A DNA stretch of 64,000 nt from a bacterium (GTDB lineage Bacteria > JAJVIF01). Of this stretch, positions 8,391 through 17,436 are shown piece after piece; the stretch's first letter is position 1, and the number at the start of each line of letters is the position of its first letter. The stretch covers positions 1,816,575 through 1,880,574 of the forward strand of contig JAJVIF010000001.1 in assembly GCA_022072165.1 (NCBI GenBank). Reading direction: 5' to 3'. Both the position numbers and the translations under genes were made by a program. The notes under the pieces are model-generated. The model was not told the origin of the DNA and ran no database searches. It worked only from the letters and a program-made list of their open reading frames with translations.

Positions 8391-10220
8391 CTACGGCGCG
8401 ACTTTCGGCTCCCGCTTGAAGAGGCCGAATCGCTCCCCTGGGATGGTGACTGTCACAGACCCTTCATAGGCCAGGAGATCCGGGTAGTCGGGGTCCACTG
8501 CGCCAAACTTGTAAGGCCTGAAAATCTGATCTTCTGTCCCTATTTTAGACACTACTTCATTAAATTCAAAAGTGACATTCACAGGACCCGTGGAACGATT
8601 ACAGATGAACAGCAAGACCTCCTCCGTCTTGGTGTATGTCAGCAAGATAGCCAGAATGTCACCCTCGGGGACACCGTCAGGAACCGTAACCTTGTACGTT
8701 TCCCGCCAAGTCGCCCCATTTTGGAACATTCGCAGGTCCGAGTAGTCCGATATCTCCTGCGCCAAAGGCCAGTACCGCTCCTGCAGGCGCTGGCTGGAGG
8801 CGTGATACTGCGCGAAGACCGGGAATCCTTCGCTGCGATAAAAAAGGGCCAGCCACGCGAAGAACCGGAGTTCATCAGGCTCCGGCATACGTCGGGCTCG
8901 GGACTCATCGACTTCAATGTAGCTGGGTCCCACTTCGGGGTTGACGAGACGTGTGATGGGGGGGTTGGGGGCAGGTGTCGTAGTCCAGCCAGGGGGAGCT
9001 GCATCACTGTGATCAAAGGGATGCCCGAAGGCCTGGACCCAAAGGCCAGCAAAGCGATACAGCGTGTCTGCAATCGGAATCCGGCCTGTATGCGGGTAAC
9101 GCCTCTGATTCAATTCCTGCCGGAGTAGCAGGAAATTGTCATGCACCTGTCGGACATCCTGCTTGAGGGTAGTGGTTTCAGAGATCCGCAAGATGTCATC
9201 TGTTTCAGTATCCGTGTAGCCTGCAGATTTCACCTCTGAGCGTAAATTGTAAGGAGCAACTTCCATCTCATGATTAACGCGCTTGTAGGGGTACTTATCA
9301 TACAGATGGATGTCCGCAAAATCGCGAATCTGGAAATAGGTGAACCACTTCTCGGGTGGAACAAAATTAGTGGCCTGTTGGAGACGACGCTCGGCGCGTA
9401 TTTCAAAAAGTCTATTGGAATAGGTCACCAGCACAGGCAGCAAGAGTTCCCATTGTCGCTCCTCATCGACGAGGGCGGCAAACTCGGGATCATTGCCAGT
9501 GGCCATGCGCCATTCCCGCTCATACTGGCGAATCTTGTTGCGTACTTCCAAAATTCTCAGCGGATAGTCCTTTTCTTTCCAGTATTCCTCCCTTTCAAAA
9601 AGCTCTGGCTCATCCACAGAGTACCAGCCGACCAGTCGATCCCCGAGGACTTCCAGTGTGTCCGCAATTACCCCTGCGAAGTTCTCTTCTGCATCGGTTT
9701 CGCTCCCTTCATCGACAACATCCCACTGCAGCAGGTACCGAATATCCCGCTCGGGCAGCACGGCGATCACTTTGGTTTCCGGTGCCAGGTAGTTATCCCG
9801 GTAGTACTCCAGAAAGAGCCGATACCCATCTTCGAGGGTGAAGGGAAACAGGGTGAGATCATCCTGACCGCGATCCGATCCATCACTCCGCTTTCCACTC
9901 CTTGGGGGAGCTTTGGGGGAGCGCTTCAGGCCTTGAGTCGACAGCACGACAACCCGAAATCCTGGTTTCCCAGGGGCTGGGTCCGGGAAATTCGGCTGGC
10001 TGGCCTCGGTTTCGGTTTCATTCCGTCCATACCCCTCAAAGGGGGCGGGGGGATGGGGGGGAGGTGTTGGGGGGAAGAACGACGGTGGCGGATCCGGCAA
10101 CGACCAGGGGAGAATCGTATCCCACATGGCGATCATCGGGATCCCCTCCTTATCTTTAAGCTGCTCTTTCCAGTTCCCCAGGCGCCAGGCGCCGGGGCGG
10201 GCAAGTCTGGTTGTTGTCAT
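8391..10220 (-). CDS. G1: glycoside-hydrolase-like TIM-barrel protein, unknown substrate
   Basis: 609 aa from ATG 10220, preceded by AAGGAG. No signal peptide is visible. After a Trp-rich N-terminus (IAMWDTILPWSLPDP) and a Pro-rich linker, the body contains LVGWYSVDEPELF (DEP motif, about residue 190) and IRDFADIHLYDKYPY (about residue 310). That pairing resembles the barrel strands of clan-A glycoside hydrolases such as beta-galactosidase relatives. The last 130 residues resemble the C-terminal beta-sandwich of such enzymes (VLLFICNRSTGPVNVTFEF, ending IPGERFGLFKREP). It lies between L1 and L2 and is probably cotranscribed with them. The enzymatic assignment is inference from motif layout; no family name can be given. 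Confidence 0.5.
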   Translation of the reverse strand: MTTTRLARPGAWRLGNWKEQLKDKEGIPMIAMWDTILPWSLPDPPPSFFPPTPPPHPPAPFEGYGRNETETEASQPNFPDPAPGKPGFRVVVLSTQGLKRSPKAPPRSGKRSDGSDRGQDDLTLFPFTLEDGYRLFLEYYRDNYLAPETKVIAVLPERDIRYLLQWDVVDEGSETDAEENFAGVIADTLEVLGDRLVGWYSVDEPELFEREEYWKEKDYPLRILEVRNKIRQYEREWRMATGNDPEFAALVDEERQWELLLPVLVTYSNRLFEIRAERRLQQATNFVPPEKWFTYFQIRDFADIHLYDKYPYKRVNHEMEVAPYNLRSEVKSAGYTDTETDDILRISETTTLKQDVRQVHDNFLLLRQELNQRRYPHTGRIPIADTLYRFAGLWVQAFGHPFDHSDAAPPGWTTTPAPNPPITRLVNPEVGPSYIEVDESRARRMPEPDELRFFAWLALFYRSEGFPVFAQYHASSQRLQERYWPLAQEISDYSDLRMFQNGATWRETYKVTVPDGVPEGDILAILLTYTKTEEVLLFICNRSTGPVNVTFEFNEVVSKIGTEDQIFRPYKFGAVDPDYPDLLAYEGSVTVTIPGERFGLFKREPKVAP

Positions 10221-10274
10221 CGATCCAGGGCTCCTTGAGTTCGACACCTCTGCGCCATCAGGAGGCAGGGGAGA

Positions 10275-12086
10275 TCAATAGCTGCCATCAGAGATGGCGA
10301 TGGTAATCGCTTCGTCGGGGGGACCATGCCAGGCGCCAAAGATCCGCCCATCGGGCAGGAGGGCCAGCGCGAAATCCCCGCCCCCTTCGGGGTGAATGGG
10401 GGTCTGCACCCACCCCCCTGCGAGGGTAGGATCGGCAGTCACCTGCCGCCAGAGGACGGGGCCGTTGTCTGACCTGCTGATCCCGATGCCCCGCCCCTCC
10501 AGCACCTCACAGGTCCGGCTCATGCGGAAACCGGTCCGCGGAGCTTTTAACAACAGGGTGTAACCGACCGGGCCCTCGTAGTCTGGCGCTGGCCCTGTCG
10601 TACTGTGCAGTGAGGTACCTGTCCCATAGACACCACCTGTTGCCCCCTGCATCGAGCTCACTACCCGCCAGCGTCGGTCCAACAGCAGGATAGATCCCGT
10701 CGTCGAATGCATACTCTCTATCCCATCATTGCCACCTGCATCGACGAACGACCCCCAGTCCGCGTCGGCCAGAGGAGGCACCTGGGTGGCGCGGGTCAGA
10801 TAGCGGCTGTTGATGGCATCGATCAGGGCCATCAGCGTCCCGCTCGCTTCATGGAAGAGGAGCTGACTGACCCCCGTGGATGTTTTCGGGAAACTCTCCA
10901 GGGCATGCCCCTGCCAGGACCCGGGGCCTGTCGGCGCAAAGCCATCGCAAAAGGCCACCACCGGGCGCCACTTGTTGTACTGGCTGAGAGTCGCATTCAT
11001 AGAGCTATAGCCAACCAGCAGTCCCACCCCCGGCAGGCTGGTCAGGCAGGCCCACTGGATCGCGACTTCGGGGTCTATAGAGGTCGTATCCCAGTCGGCT
11101 TCCCCCGCCGGTTCCTGGAGAGTTGTGGTGGAGAGACACAACCCTTTCGTTGTTGGCGAGTCACCAAAGGTCAGGACATGAAGGCTGTCCGGGGTCGTCG
11201 CCACGATCCGGGTCCCCAGGATCGTCTGCCCCTCGACGATGCGGGAAATCTGCCAGTCCGCCACCGATTGCGGGTCCCCGTGCAGGGCCAGCGCCAGATA
11301 GACGCCATCGTCCCGGGTGAACACCACCCCTGGCCGCTCTCCCCAGACAAAGGCGGCGGGGCCGGGCCACATCCAGGAGAGAGTCGGCCCACTCCCTGTC
11401 GAGGCCGGAGCGACCAGCATCACCCGCCAGGAGGGGGCGACGGGGGGATCGATCCGGAAGCTGAAGGGCTGCACCGCCGTATAGTTCTCGTTGCGGAGCT
11501 CGACGATCCCCTCATAGATCCCGACCTCCCCCAGCGTGACGGTCGGGGTCAGCTCCTCGCTGGTCGCGACATCGGTACCGCCGCTGAAAGTCCAGGTCGC
11601 CTCCGTGGCGGTGCCTGTATGGTCCGCTGCGAAGGTGACCGTCCCCGCCGGCTTCCCCGCCGGGTCGGACGGGGTCACGCCGGTGATCACAATCACCCCG
11701 GTCTCGATGTCGTAGCTGAACGACGCCAGCGCCAGCGCCTGCCCATCGGTAACGGTCAGCCCGCCCGTAAAGCTCCCGGCGGTGGTCAGGCTGACGGTCG
11801 GCGACTCCTCGCCAGACGTCGCGGGCGTCACTCCGCCGCTGAAGGTCCAGGCATAGGTCAGCGGCTGGCCGGAGGAGGAATCGACCTGCGCGGCAAACTC
11901 CACACTCCCCCCTTCTGCGCCAAGAGTCCCCGAGGGCGTAATCCCCTGAATGTCAATCATGTGCGGGCCTCGCTGCCCCCGACATCCGGCCAGCATCCCC
12001 AGCACCAGACAGAGCAGCACCAGCGGCAGCCGTCGTAAGGGGGGCATCGACCCGATCCCGGTCCATAGTGCAGTACTCCAGCGCAT
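10275..12086 (-). CDS. PKD-domain lipoprotein L2
   Basis: 603 aa, intact. ATG 12086 has the same AGGAGG leader as L1 and L3. Lipobox GMLAGC, then two PKD-like domains nearly identical to those of L1 and L3, ending at SWRVM. The C-terminal 370 residues are its own: repeating units such as DGVYLALALHGDPQSVADW and PGVGLLVGYSS suggest a propeller or sialidase-like fold, ending in ISDGSY. The conserved half is presumably the envelope anchor and stalk, the variable half the recognition part. Expected location is the cell surface or periplasm. It follows G2 and precedes G1. Function unknown. Confidence 0.7.
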   Translation of the reverse strand: MRWSTALWTGIGSMPPLRRLPLVLLCLVLGMLAGCRGQRGPHMIDIQGITPSGTLGAEGGSVEFAAQVDSSSGQPLTYAWTFSGGVTPATSGEESPTVSLTTAGSFTGGLTVTDGQALALASFSYDIETGVIVITGVTPSDPAGKPAGTVTFAADHTGTATEATWTFSGGTDVATSEELTPTVTLGEVGIYEGIVELRNENYTAVQPFSFRIDPPVAPSWRVMLVAPASTGSGPTLSWMWPGPAAFVWGERPGVVFTRDDGVYLALALHGDPQSVADWQISRIVEGQTILGTRIVATTPDSLHVLTFGDSPTTKGLCLSTTTLQEPAGEADWDTTSIDPEVAIQWACLTSLPGVGLLVGYSSMNATLSQYNKWRPVVAFCDGFAPTGPGSWQGHALESFPKTSTGVSQLLFHEASGTLMALIDAINSRYLTRATQVPPLADADWGSFVDAGGNDGIESMHSTTGSILLLDRRWRVVSSMQGATGGVYGTGTSLHSTTGPAPDYEGPVGYTLLLKAPRTGFRMSRTCEVLEGRGIGISRSDNGPVLWRQVTADPTLAGGWVQTPIHPEGGGDFALALLPDGRIFGAWHGPPDEAITIAISDGSY

Positions 12087-12155
12087 GGCGTCCTCCTGTC
12101 ACCCTATTGTCGCATCGATCGGACGACTTCGGTAAAGCCATGCAGGAGCGAGCGT

Positions 12156-12701
12156 CTACGGAACGAAAGGCTCCAACTTAAACATGGCAATCCGCTCCCC
12201 GGGGAGGGAAATAGACCCTGCCGCTTGCAACTGAAACGCCAGGAGGACCGGTAAGTCCTCGGAGTCCACCACCGCCTCCCCGAATCTGTACGGGCGGAAG
12301 ACCTGGGCTGCTCCATCTTTAAATCCGATCTCGTCTTTGAATTCAAACCGAATATTTGTTTTTGCCGGGCCTCCCTTACGGTTGTAGACAAACAGCCATA
12401 CTTCACTGAGAGGATTTGGATATCCTGGCGGTTTAGTATACGTTACAACCTTCGCGAAAATATCCGGATCCCCGGCTGGATCAAAGCTATATAGCCCTTC
12501 CCATGTGGCCAAATCATGATACACTCGCAGATCAGAGAAACGATCAATTTCCTGTGCAACAGGCAAAAATCGTTCCTGCAATCGCTGGCTGGAAACATGA
12601 AACTGTGCAAAGACAGGAAACCCTTCGCTGCGGTTAAAGAGTGCGAACCATGCGAAAAATCGCAGCTCATCGGCCGAGGGCAAGCGCCTCCCGCGCATCA
12701 T
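12156..12701 (-). pseudogene. G2 C-terminal part, downstream of an in-frame amber codon
   Basis: In the same frame as the 12804-13961 ORF and separated from it by TAG at 12804-12806. The bases between the TAG and this ATG (12701) still encode residues aligning with G1 (ASGYPFDHNAASPDW against AFGHPFDHSDAAPPGW), so the original gene was continuous. This part holds LPSADELRFFAWFALFNRSEGFPVFAQ and the C-terminal beta-sandwich ending LPGERIAMFKLEP. Separate translation from 12701 is possible, but no clear ribosome site was seen. Confidence 0.6.
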
Positions 12702-12803
12702 ATGTACTTCCGTTTTCTCTGGGTTCGTCAGCGGAGGATTGGGAGCCGGTGTCGTTCTCCAGTCTGGAGAGGCTGCATTATGATCGAACGGGTAGCCACT
12801 CGC

Positions 12804-13961
12804 CTAGGCCCAGAGACCTGCATAGCGATAGGCACTGTCCCCCATGCTGATCTTACCCGACGCGGGATAGCGATATTGGTTCAGTTCGCGTCGCAACAAC
12901 GCGAAGTTGTTGTGCACCTCATTGACATTCTGCCGCAGCGTTGTAAACACTGAATTATTCAGGATCTCGTCAGCCTTCGCCGGCGTTAGGCCAGAATCGA
13001 GCAATTGTCGCCTCAAATTTGGTGCGGGTTCATCCACCCAGCTGGTCTTATACGGATACTCATCATACAAATGAATGTCCGCAAATTCACGTCCCAGGAA
13101 GAAGGTGAAGCGCAGCTCGGGTGGGACATTGCGTTCAGCCTGCTGAGTCCACCGATCATTTCTCATTGTAAATATACGGGCGGAGTAGGTAACGATGACA
13201 GGCAGCAGTAGCTCCATCTGTCTGTCATAGGACGGGATGGCCGCAAACCCCGGATCATTGCCGGGGGTTGTCCGCCATGCCCATTCATACTGGCGAATAT
13301 ACTGGCGAACTTCCTGAACTCGCACAATCTTTTCCTTATAATATTCAGTTCTGTCAAACAGTTCCGGCTCATCCACAGAGTACCAGCCCACCAACTGATC
13401 CCCAAGGACCTCCAGCGTGTCTTCGATTACCCCTTTGAAGTTCGCTTTTGCATCGCTCTCGTTCCCAAACTTCTCCCACTCCAGCAGGTAGCGAATATCC
13501 CGCTCGGGCAGCACGACGACCACATAAGTCTTGGGGTCCAGGTAATTATCCCGGTAATACTCCAGAAAGAGCCGATACCCATTGGGGAGCGTGAAAGGAA
13601 AGTGGACGGTATCATCCTTGCCGCGATCCACTCCATCTCGTTTCCCACTTCGGGGAGGCGCCACCGCTGAGCGCTTCAAGCCTTGCGTCGACAGCACCAC
13701 GACCCGAAAACCCTGTTCCCCGGTGGCTGGGACCGGGAAGTTCGGCTGGCTGGCTTCGGTTTCGGTTTCATTCCGCTCATAGCCCTCAAAGGGGGCGGGG
13801 GGAGGCGATGGCGGGAAGAACGGCGGTACCGGATCCGGCAACGACCAGGGGAGAATCGTATCCCACACTGCGAGCATTGGAATTCCGATCTTGCCCTCGA
13901 TGCGATGCTTCCAGTTCCCCAGGCGCCAGGCGCCGGGGCGGGTCGGTTCTGGTAATGTCAT
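12804..13961 (-). CDS. G2: glycoside-hydrolase-like protein, N-terminal part, ends at a premature TAG
   Basis: 385 aa from ATG 13961, preceded by GGGAGGA. A paralog of G1 with the same landmarks: WDTILPWSLPDP, a Pro-rich linker, LVGWYSVDEPELF and GREFADIHLYDEYPY. It stops at RYAGLWA followed by TAG, where G1 reads RFAGLWVQAFG; the stop replaces the Gln codon of G1 (CAG to TAG is one change). The truncated product would lack the last third of the barrel and the beta-sandwich, so it is probably inactive unless the amber codon is read through. TAG is an ordinary stop elsewhere in the window. Confidence 0.6.
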   Translation of the reverse strand: MTLPEPTRPGAWRLGNWKHRIEGKIGIPMLAVWDTILPWSLPDPVPPFFPPSPPPAPFEGYERNETETEASQPNFPVPATGEQGFRVVVLSTQGLKRSAVAPPRSGKRDGVDRGKDDTVHFPFTLPNGYRLFLEYYRDNYLDPKTYVVVVLPERDIRYLLEWEKFGNESDAKANFKGVIEDTLEVLGDQLVGWYSVDEPELFDRTEYYKEKIVRVQEVRQYIRQYEWAWRTTPGNDPGFAAIPSYDRQMELLLPVIVTYSARIFTMRNDRWTQQAERNVPPELRFTFFLGREFADIHLYDEYPYKTSWVDEPAPNLRRQLLDSGLTPAKADEILNNSVFTTLRQNVNEVHNNFALLRRELNQYRYPASGKISMGDSAYRYAGLWA

Positions 13962-14012
13962 CTCTGTAGTCCTCCCGTGGTTTACAACCTCACAGCTAAC
14001 CCGGTGGTGGGA

Positions 14013-15821
14013 TCAGTAACTCCCATCGGAGATCGCGACGCTGAGCGCTCCAAGGGGGGGGCCGTACCACGCGCAGAAGATGCGCCCATCCGGCAGGATA
14101 GCCAGGGAGCTATCAGCTCCACCGACCGGATGAATCGGTTCCCGCTTCCAGCCTTCGACGAACGTGGGATCGGCCGTCACCTGTCGCCAGAGGACCGGGC
14201 CGCTGCCTGAGCTGCTGATCCCGATGCCCCGCCCTTCCAGCACCTCACAGGTTCGGCTCATGCGGAAACCGGTGAATGGGTCTCGGAGCAGCAGCAAGGG
14301 CTCAAAGGGCGCGTCGTAATCCGGCGCGGCGGCAGTGCAGCTGTTGAGCACCGAGGTTTTGACATACTCACCGGCGTATGTATCACTCGTGCTCGAGATC
14401 ACCCGCCAGTGCTTCGCGAGATGCAGGATGGAACCTGTGGAGGTGTGGATAATGTCTATGCCATCACTGCTGGCAGCTCTGACGAAGGCCTCCCAGTCCG
14501 CGTCGGCCAGAGGAGGCACCTGGGTGGCACGGGCCAGATAACGGCTGCTCCCTGCATCGACCAGGGCCATCAACATCCCGCTTTCTTCCTGAAAAAGCAA
14601 CTGGCTGATCCCTGTCGCCAGCACGGGAAAACTCGCTATCTCATGCCCCTGCCAGGACCCGGGGCCCGACGGTGCAAAGCCATCACAAAAAGCCACCACC
14701 GGGCGCCACTTGTTGTACTGGCTGAGATCCGCATTCTTAGAGCTGTAGCCAACCAGCAGTCCCACCCCTGGCAGGCTGGTCAGGCAGGCCCACTGGTCTT
14801 CGACGGCAGGATCAATGGAGGTCGTACTCCAGTCGGCTTCCCCCGCCGGTTCCTGGACAGTCGTGGTGGAGAGATACAACACGTCCGTCGTCGGCGAGTC
14901 ACCAAAGGTCAGGACATGAAGGCTGTCCGGCGTCGTCGCCACGATCCGGGTCCCCAGGATCGTATGCCCCTCGACGATGCGGGAAATCTGCCAGTCCGCC
15001 ACTGTTTGAGGGTCCCCGTGCAGGGCCAGCGCCAGATAGACGCCATCTTCCCGTGTAAAGACCACGCCCGGCCGCTCCCCCCAGACAAAGGCGGCAGTGC
15101 CCGGCTCAAGCCATGAAAAGATGGGGAGCTCCGCGTATGCCGGACCCAGCAGCATCACCCGCCAGGAAGGGGCGACGGGAGGATCGATCCGGAAGCTGAA
15201 GGGCTGCACCGCCGTATAGTGGTCATTCCGGAGCTCGACCGTCCCCTCATAGATCCCGACTTCCCCCAGCGTGACGGTCGGGGACAGTTCCTCACTGGTC
15301 GCGACATCGGTGCCGCCGCTGAAAGTCCAGGTCGCCTCCGTGGCGGTGCCTGTATGCTCCGCAGCGAAGGTGACCGTCCCCGCCGGCTTCCCCGCCGGGT
15401 CGGACGGGGTCACCCCGGTGATCACAATCACCCCGGTCTCGATGTCGTAGCTGAACGACGCCAGCGCCAGCGCTTGCCCATCGGTGACGGTCAGCCCCCC
15501 GGTAAAACTCCCGGCGGTGGTCAGGCTGACGGTCGGCGACTCCTCGCCAGACGTCGCGGGCGTCACTCCGCCGCTGAAGGTCCAGGCATAGGTCAGCGGC
15601 TGGCCGGAGGAGGAATCGACCTGCGCGGCAAACTCCACACTCCCCCCTTCTGCGCCAATAGTCCCCGAGGGCGTAATCCCCTGAATGTCAATCATGTGCG
15701 GGCCTCGCTGCCCCCGGCATCCGGCCAGCATCCCCAGCACCAGACAGAGCAGCACCAGCGGCAGCCGTCGTAAGGGGGGCATCGACCCGATCCCGGTCCA
15801 TAGTGCAGTACTCCAGCGCAT
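14013..15821 (-). CDS. PKD-domain lipoprotein L3
   Basis: 602 aa, intact, and the first gene of the array in the direction of transcription. ATG 15821 has AGGAGG upstream. Lipobox GMLAGC, two PKD-like domains identical or nearly so to L1, then a C-terminal half closer to L2 than to L1 (DGVYLALALHGDPQTVADW, RMSRTCEVLEGRGIGIS) ending ISDGSY. The mosaic pattern, with 5' end like L1 and 3' half like L2, indicates recombination among copies. A T9 run and GC-poor sequence upstream (about 15860-15950) may carry the array promoter, but no clear -35/-10 pair was found. Confidence 0.7.
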   Translation of the reverse strand: MRWSTALWTGIGSMPPLRRLPLVLLCLVLGMLAGCRGQRGPHMIDIQGITPSGTIGAEGGSVEFAAQVDSSSGQPLTYAWTFSGGVTPATSGEESPTVSLTTAGSFTGGLTVTDGQALALASFSYDIETGVIVITGVTPSDPAGKPAGTVTFAAEHTGTATEATWTFSGGTDVATSEELSPTVTLGEVGIYEGTVELRNDHYTAVQPFSFRIDPPVAPSWRVMLLGPAYAELPIFSWLEPGTAAFVWGERPGVVFTREDGVYLALALHGDPQTVADWQISRIVEGHTILGTRIVATTPDSLHVLTFGDSPTTDVLYLSTTTVQEPAGEADWSTTSIDPAVEDQWACLTSLPGVGLLVGYSSKNADLSQYNKWRPVVAFCDGFAPSGPGSWQGHEIASFPVLATGISQLLFQEESGMLMALVDAGSSRYLARATQVPPLADADWEAFVRAASSDGIDIIHTSTGSILHLAKHWRVISSTSDTYAGEYVKTSVLNSCTAAAPDYDAPFEPLLLLRDPFTGFRMSRTCEVLEGRGIGISSSGSGPVLWRQVTADPTFVEGWKREPIHPVGGADSSLAILPDGRIFCAWYGPPLGALSVAISDGSY

Positions 15822-16045
15822 GGCGTCCTCCTGTTGAACTCCGGTCACCTGTACGCCTCAGTTTACGATACTTTTTTTTTCGAGGTGTCAAGGGGGGGAT
15901 GGAGCCCGTTTTCTGATTCTCTCATCATTTGTTTATCGCCCAGCTTTTCGCTCTGCTTCTCGCCCAGACTCTTGCCCGCCCGGTGCCGGCCCCGGGGGAG
16001 CCAGCGGCGCTGCTAGACTCCGGGAGGCGAAGGGGGGCGGAGCCG

Positions 16046-17383
16046 GTGGCATCAGAGCACGGAACCATAGCGACCCCGCCGCCAGCATCCACCACGAGCG
16101 CTGCCAGAGCCCCAGTCTCCCCCCTGACTGCCCTCCGCTATCCCGATTACCGGACCCTCTGGTGGGGGGCTCTCGCCTCGAATCACGGCAACTGGATTCA
16201 GACAGTCGCGCAGGGCCAGCTGGTGTATGCGCTGTCGGGCTCGACGGCGGTCCTGGGGTGGGTGGCCTTCGCCACCCAGATTCCGATGGTCTGCCTGACC
16301 CTCATTGGCGGGGTCCTCGCGGACCGTCTGGAGCGCCGCAGGATGCTCCAGGTGACGCAGTCGGTGCTCACCACGACCTCACTTCTTCTGACGCTCCTGA
16401 CATTTACGGGGCAGATCCAGATCTGGCACATCCTGGTACTGGTGGCCATCAACGGGATGATGGTGGGGATCAACATCCCGACTTTCCAGTCGTTCCTCGG
16501 CGACCTGGTGCCCCGGGAGATCCGGGGACCCGCGATTGCCCTGAACAGCGCGCAGTTTCATACGTCGCGGTCCCTGGGTCCGGTGATCGCGGGGCTCATT
16601 TTTTTAACGCTGCATGATCCCCCTGGGGTCTATCGCAGCTATGCCCTCTGCTTCGCGCTGAACACCCTGAGCTTTGGGGCGCTGCTGGGGGCGCTCCACA
16701 GCATCCAGTACCGTCCGGACCACCTGGAGCCCCTCAGTACGCAATGGCTGCTGGAAGTCCGGCGCTTTCGGGAGGGGATTGCGGAAGCGTGGCGGTACAT
16801 CAAATCGAGTCTGCCGGTCACGATCCTGCTGCTGCTGACCGCCCTGAGCGCGTACTGTGGAATGCCGCTGCTGGCGCTCCTGCCGGCGTATGCCGCCGAA
16901 ACGATCACGCCTTTTCACAGTGGGGCGAGTCCCGGGGCGATCCAGAGTCACCTGATGACGGCAGCAGGGGCAGGGTCGGTGGTGGGAGCGCTGTGGGGCG
17001 CGACCCGGCTCCAGCGGATCGGCCCGCAACTGGGGATCGTCATCAGCTGCGCGGGCTATGCGGTGTCGAACATCGCGCTGGGGCAGGTGGTCGCGGAACC
17101 GGTCGCGTGGGGCTGGATGGTGGTGAATGGATTCTTCGCGACCTGCAACGCCGTCCAGATCAACACGCGGCTGCAGGTCCGGGTGCCGGATGAATTGCGC
17201 GGACGGCTCATGGCGGTCTATTCCCTCTGCTTCACCCTCGCGATGGCGCTGGGGAATCTGGCCTCGGGGTACCTCGCCCGTGGGGAACGGGTCCCCCAGA
17301 CCCTGACCCTCAACGGGTCGGTCTATCTGCTGGTGCTGGGGCTGGTGGTGCTCTTTGGGTGGCGACGCTGGACCCGGTCCTGA
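16046..17383 (+). CDS. MFS transporter (EntS-like, MFS_3 family)
   Basis: 445 aa from GTG 16046, preceded by a purine-rich GGGGGGCGGAG. The frame runs further up to 15929, but that N-terminus looks non-coding. About 12 transmembrane segments. The loop motif LADRLERRRMLQVTQ between TM2 and TM3 is the MFS signature, and NIPTFQSFLGDLVPRE with LNSAQFHTSRSLGPVIAG is typical of the enterobactin-exporter-like MFS_3 group. The inner-membrane export substrate is unknown; siderophores, drugs or other small molecules are possible. TAGACT at 16014-16019 is a plausible -10 box. It is followed 53 bases later by an unrelated small gene. Confidence 0.8.
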   Translation: MASEHGTIATPPPASTTSAARAPVSPLTALRYPDYRTLWWGALASNHGNWIQTVAQGQLVYALSGSTAVLGWVAFATQIPMVCLTLIGGVLADRLERRRMLQVTQSVLTTTSLLLTLLTFTGQIQIWHILVLVAINGMMVGINIPTFQSFLGDLVPREIRGPAIALNSAQFHTSRSLGPVIAGLIFLTLHDPPGVYRSYALCFALNTLSFGALLGALHSIQYRPDHLEPLSTQWLLEVRRFREGIAEAWRYIKSSLPVTILLLLTALSAYCGMPLLALLPAYAAETITPFHSGASPGAIQSHLMTAAGAGSVVGALWGATRLQRIGPQLGIVISCAGYAVSNIALGQVVAEPVAWGWMVVNGFFATCNAVQINTRLQVRVPDELRGRLMAVYSLCFTLAMALGNLASGYLARGERVPQTLTLNGSVYLLVLGLVVLFGWRRWTRS

Positions 17384-17436
17384 AGTCGCCCGCGCTATAC
17401 TCCCTTCCCGGCTGGCCTGCGGGTCGGCATCGCACC

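Larger units (their letters stand above)
6503..15821 (-). repeat. tandem L-G-L-G-L gene array
   Basis: Three lipoprotein genes (L1-L3) alternate with two copies of a glycoside-hydrolase-like gene (G1, G2), all on the minus strand with gaps of 30-70 bp. L genes are near identical over the first 235 codons, then diverge sharply. L1 and L3 share about 570 bp without a visible difference and lie exactly 7,500 bp apart. G1 and G2 diverge more evenly. This looks like duplication of an L-G pair with later homogenisation of the L 5' ends. Confidence 0.8.

Noticed and set aside
10707-12038. 443-codon ORF on the plus strand, with a similar one at 15219-15773
   Set aside because: Antisense shadows of L2 and L3; they recur only because the sense genes are duplicated.
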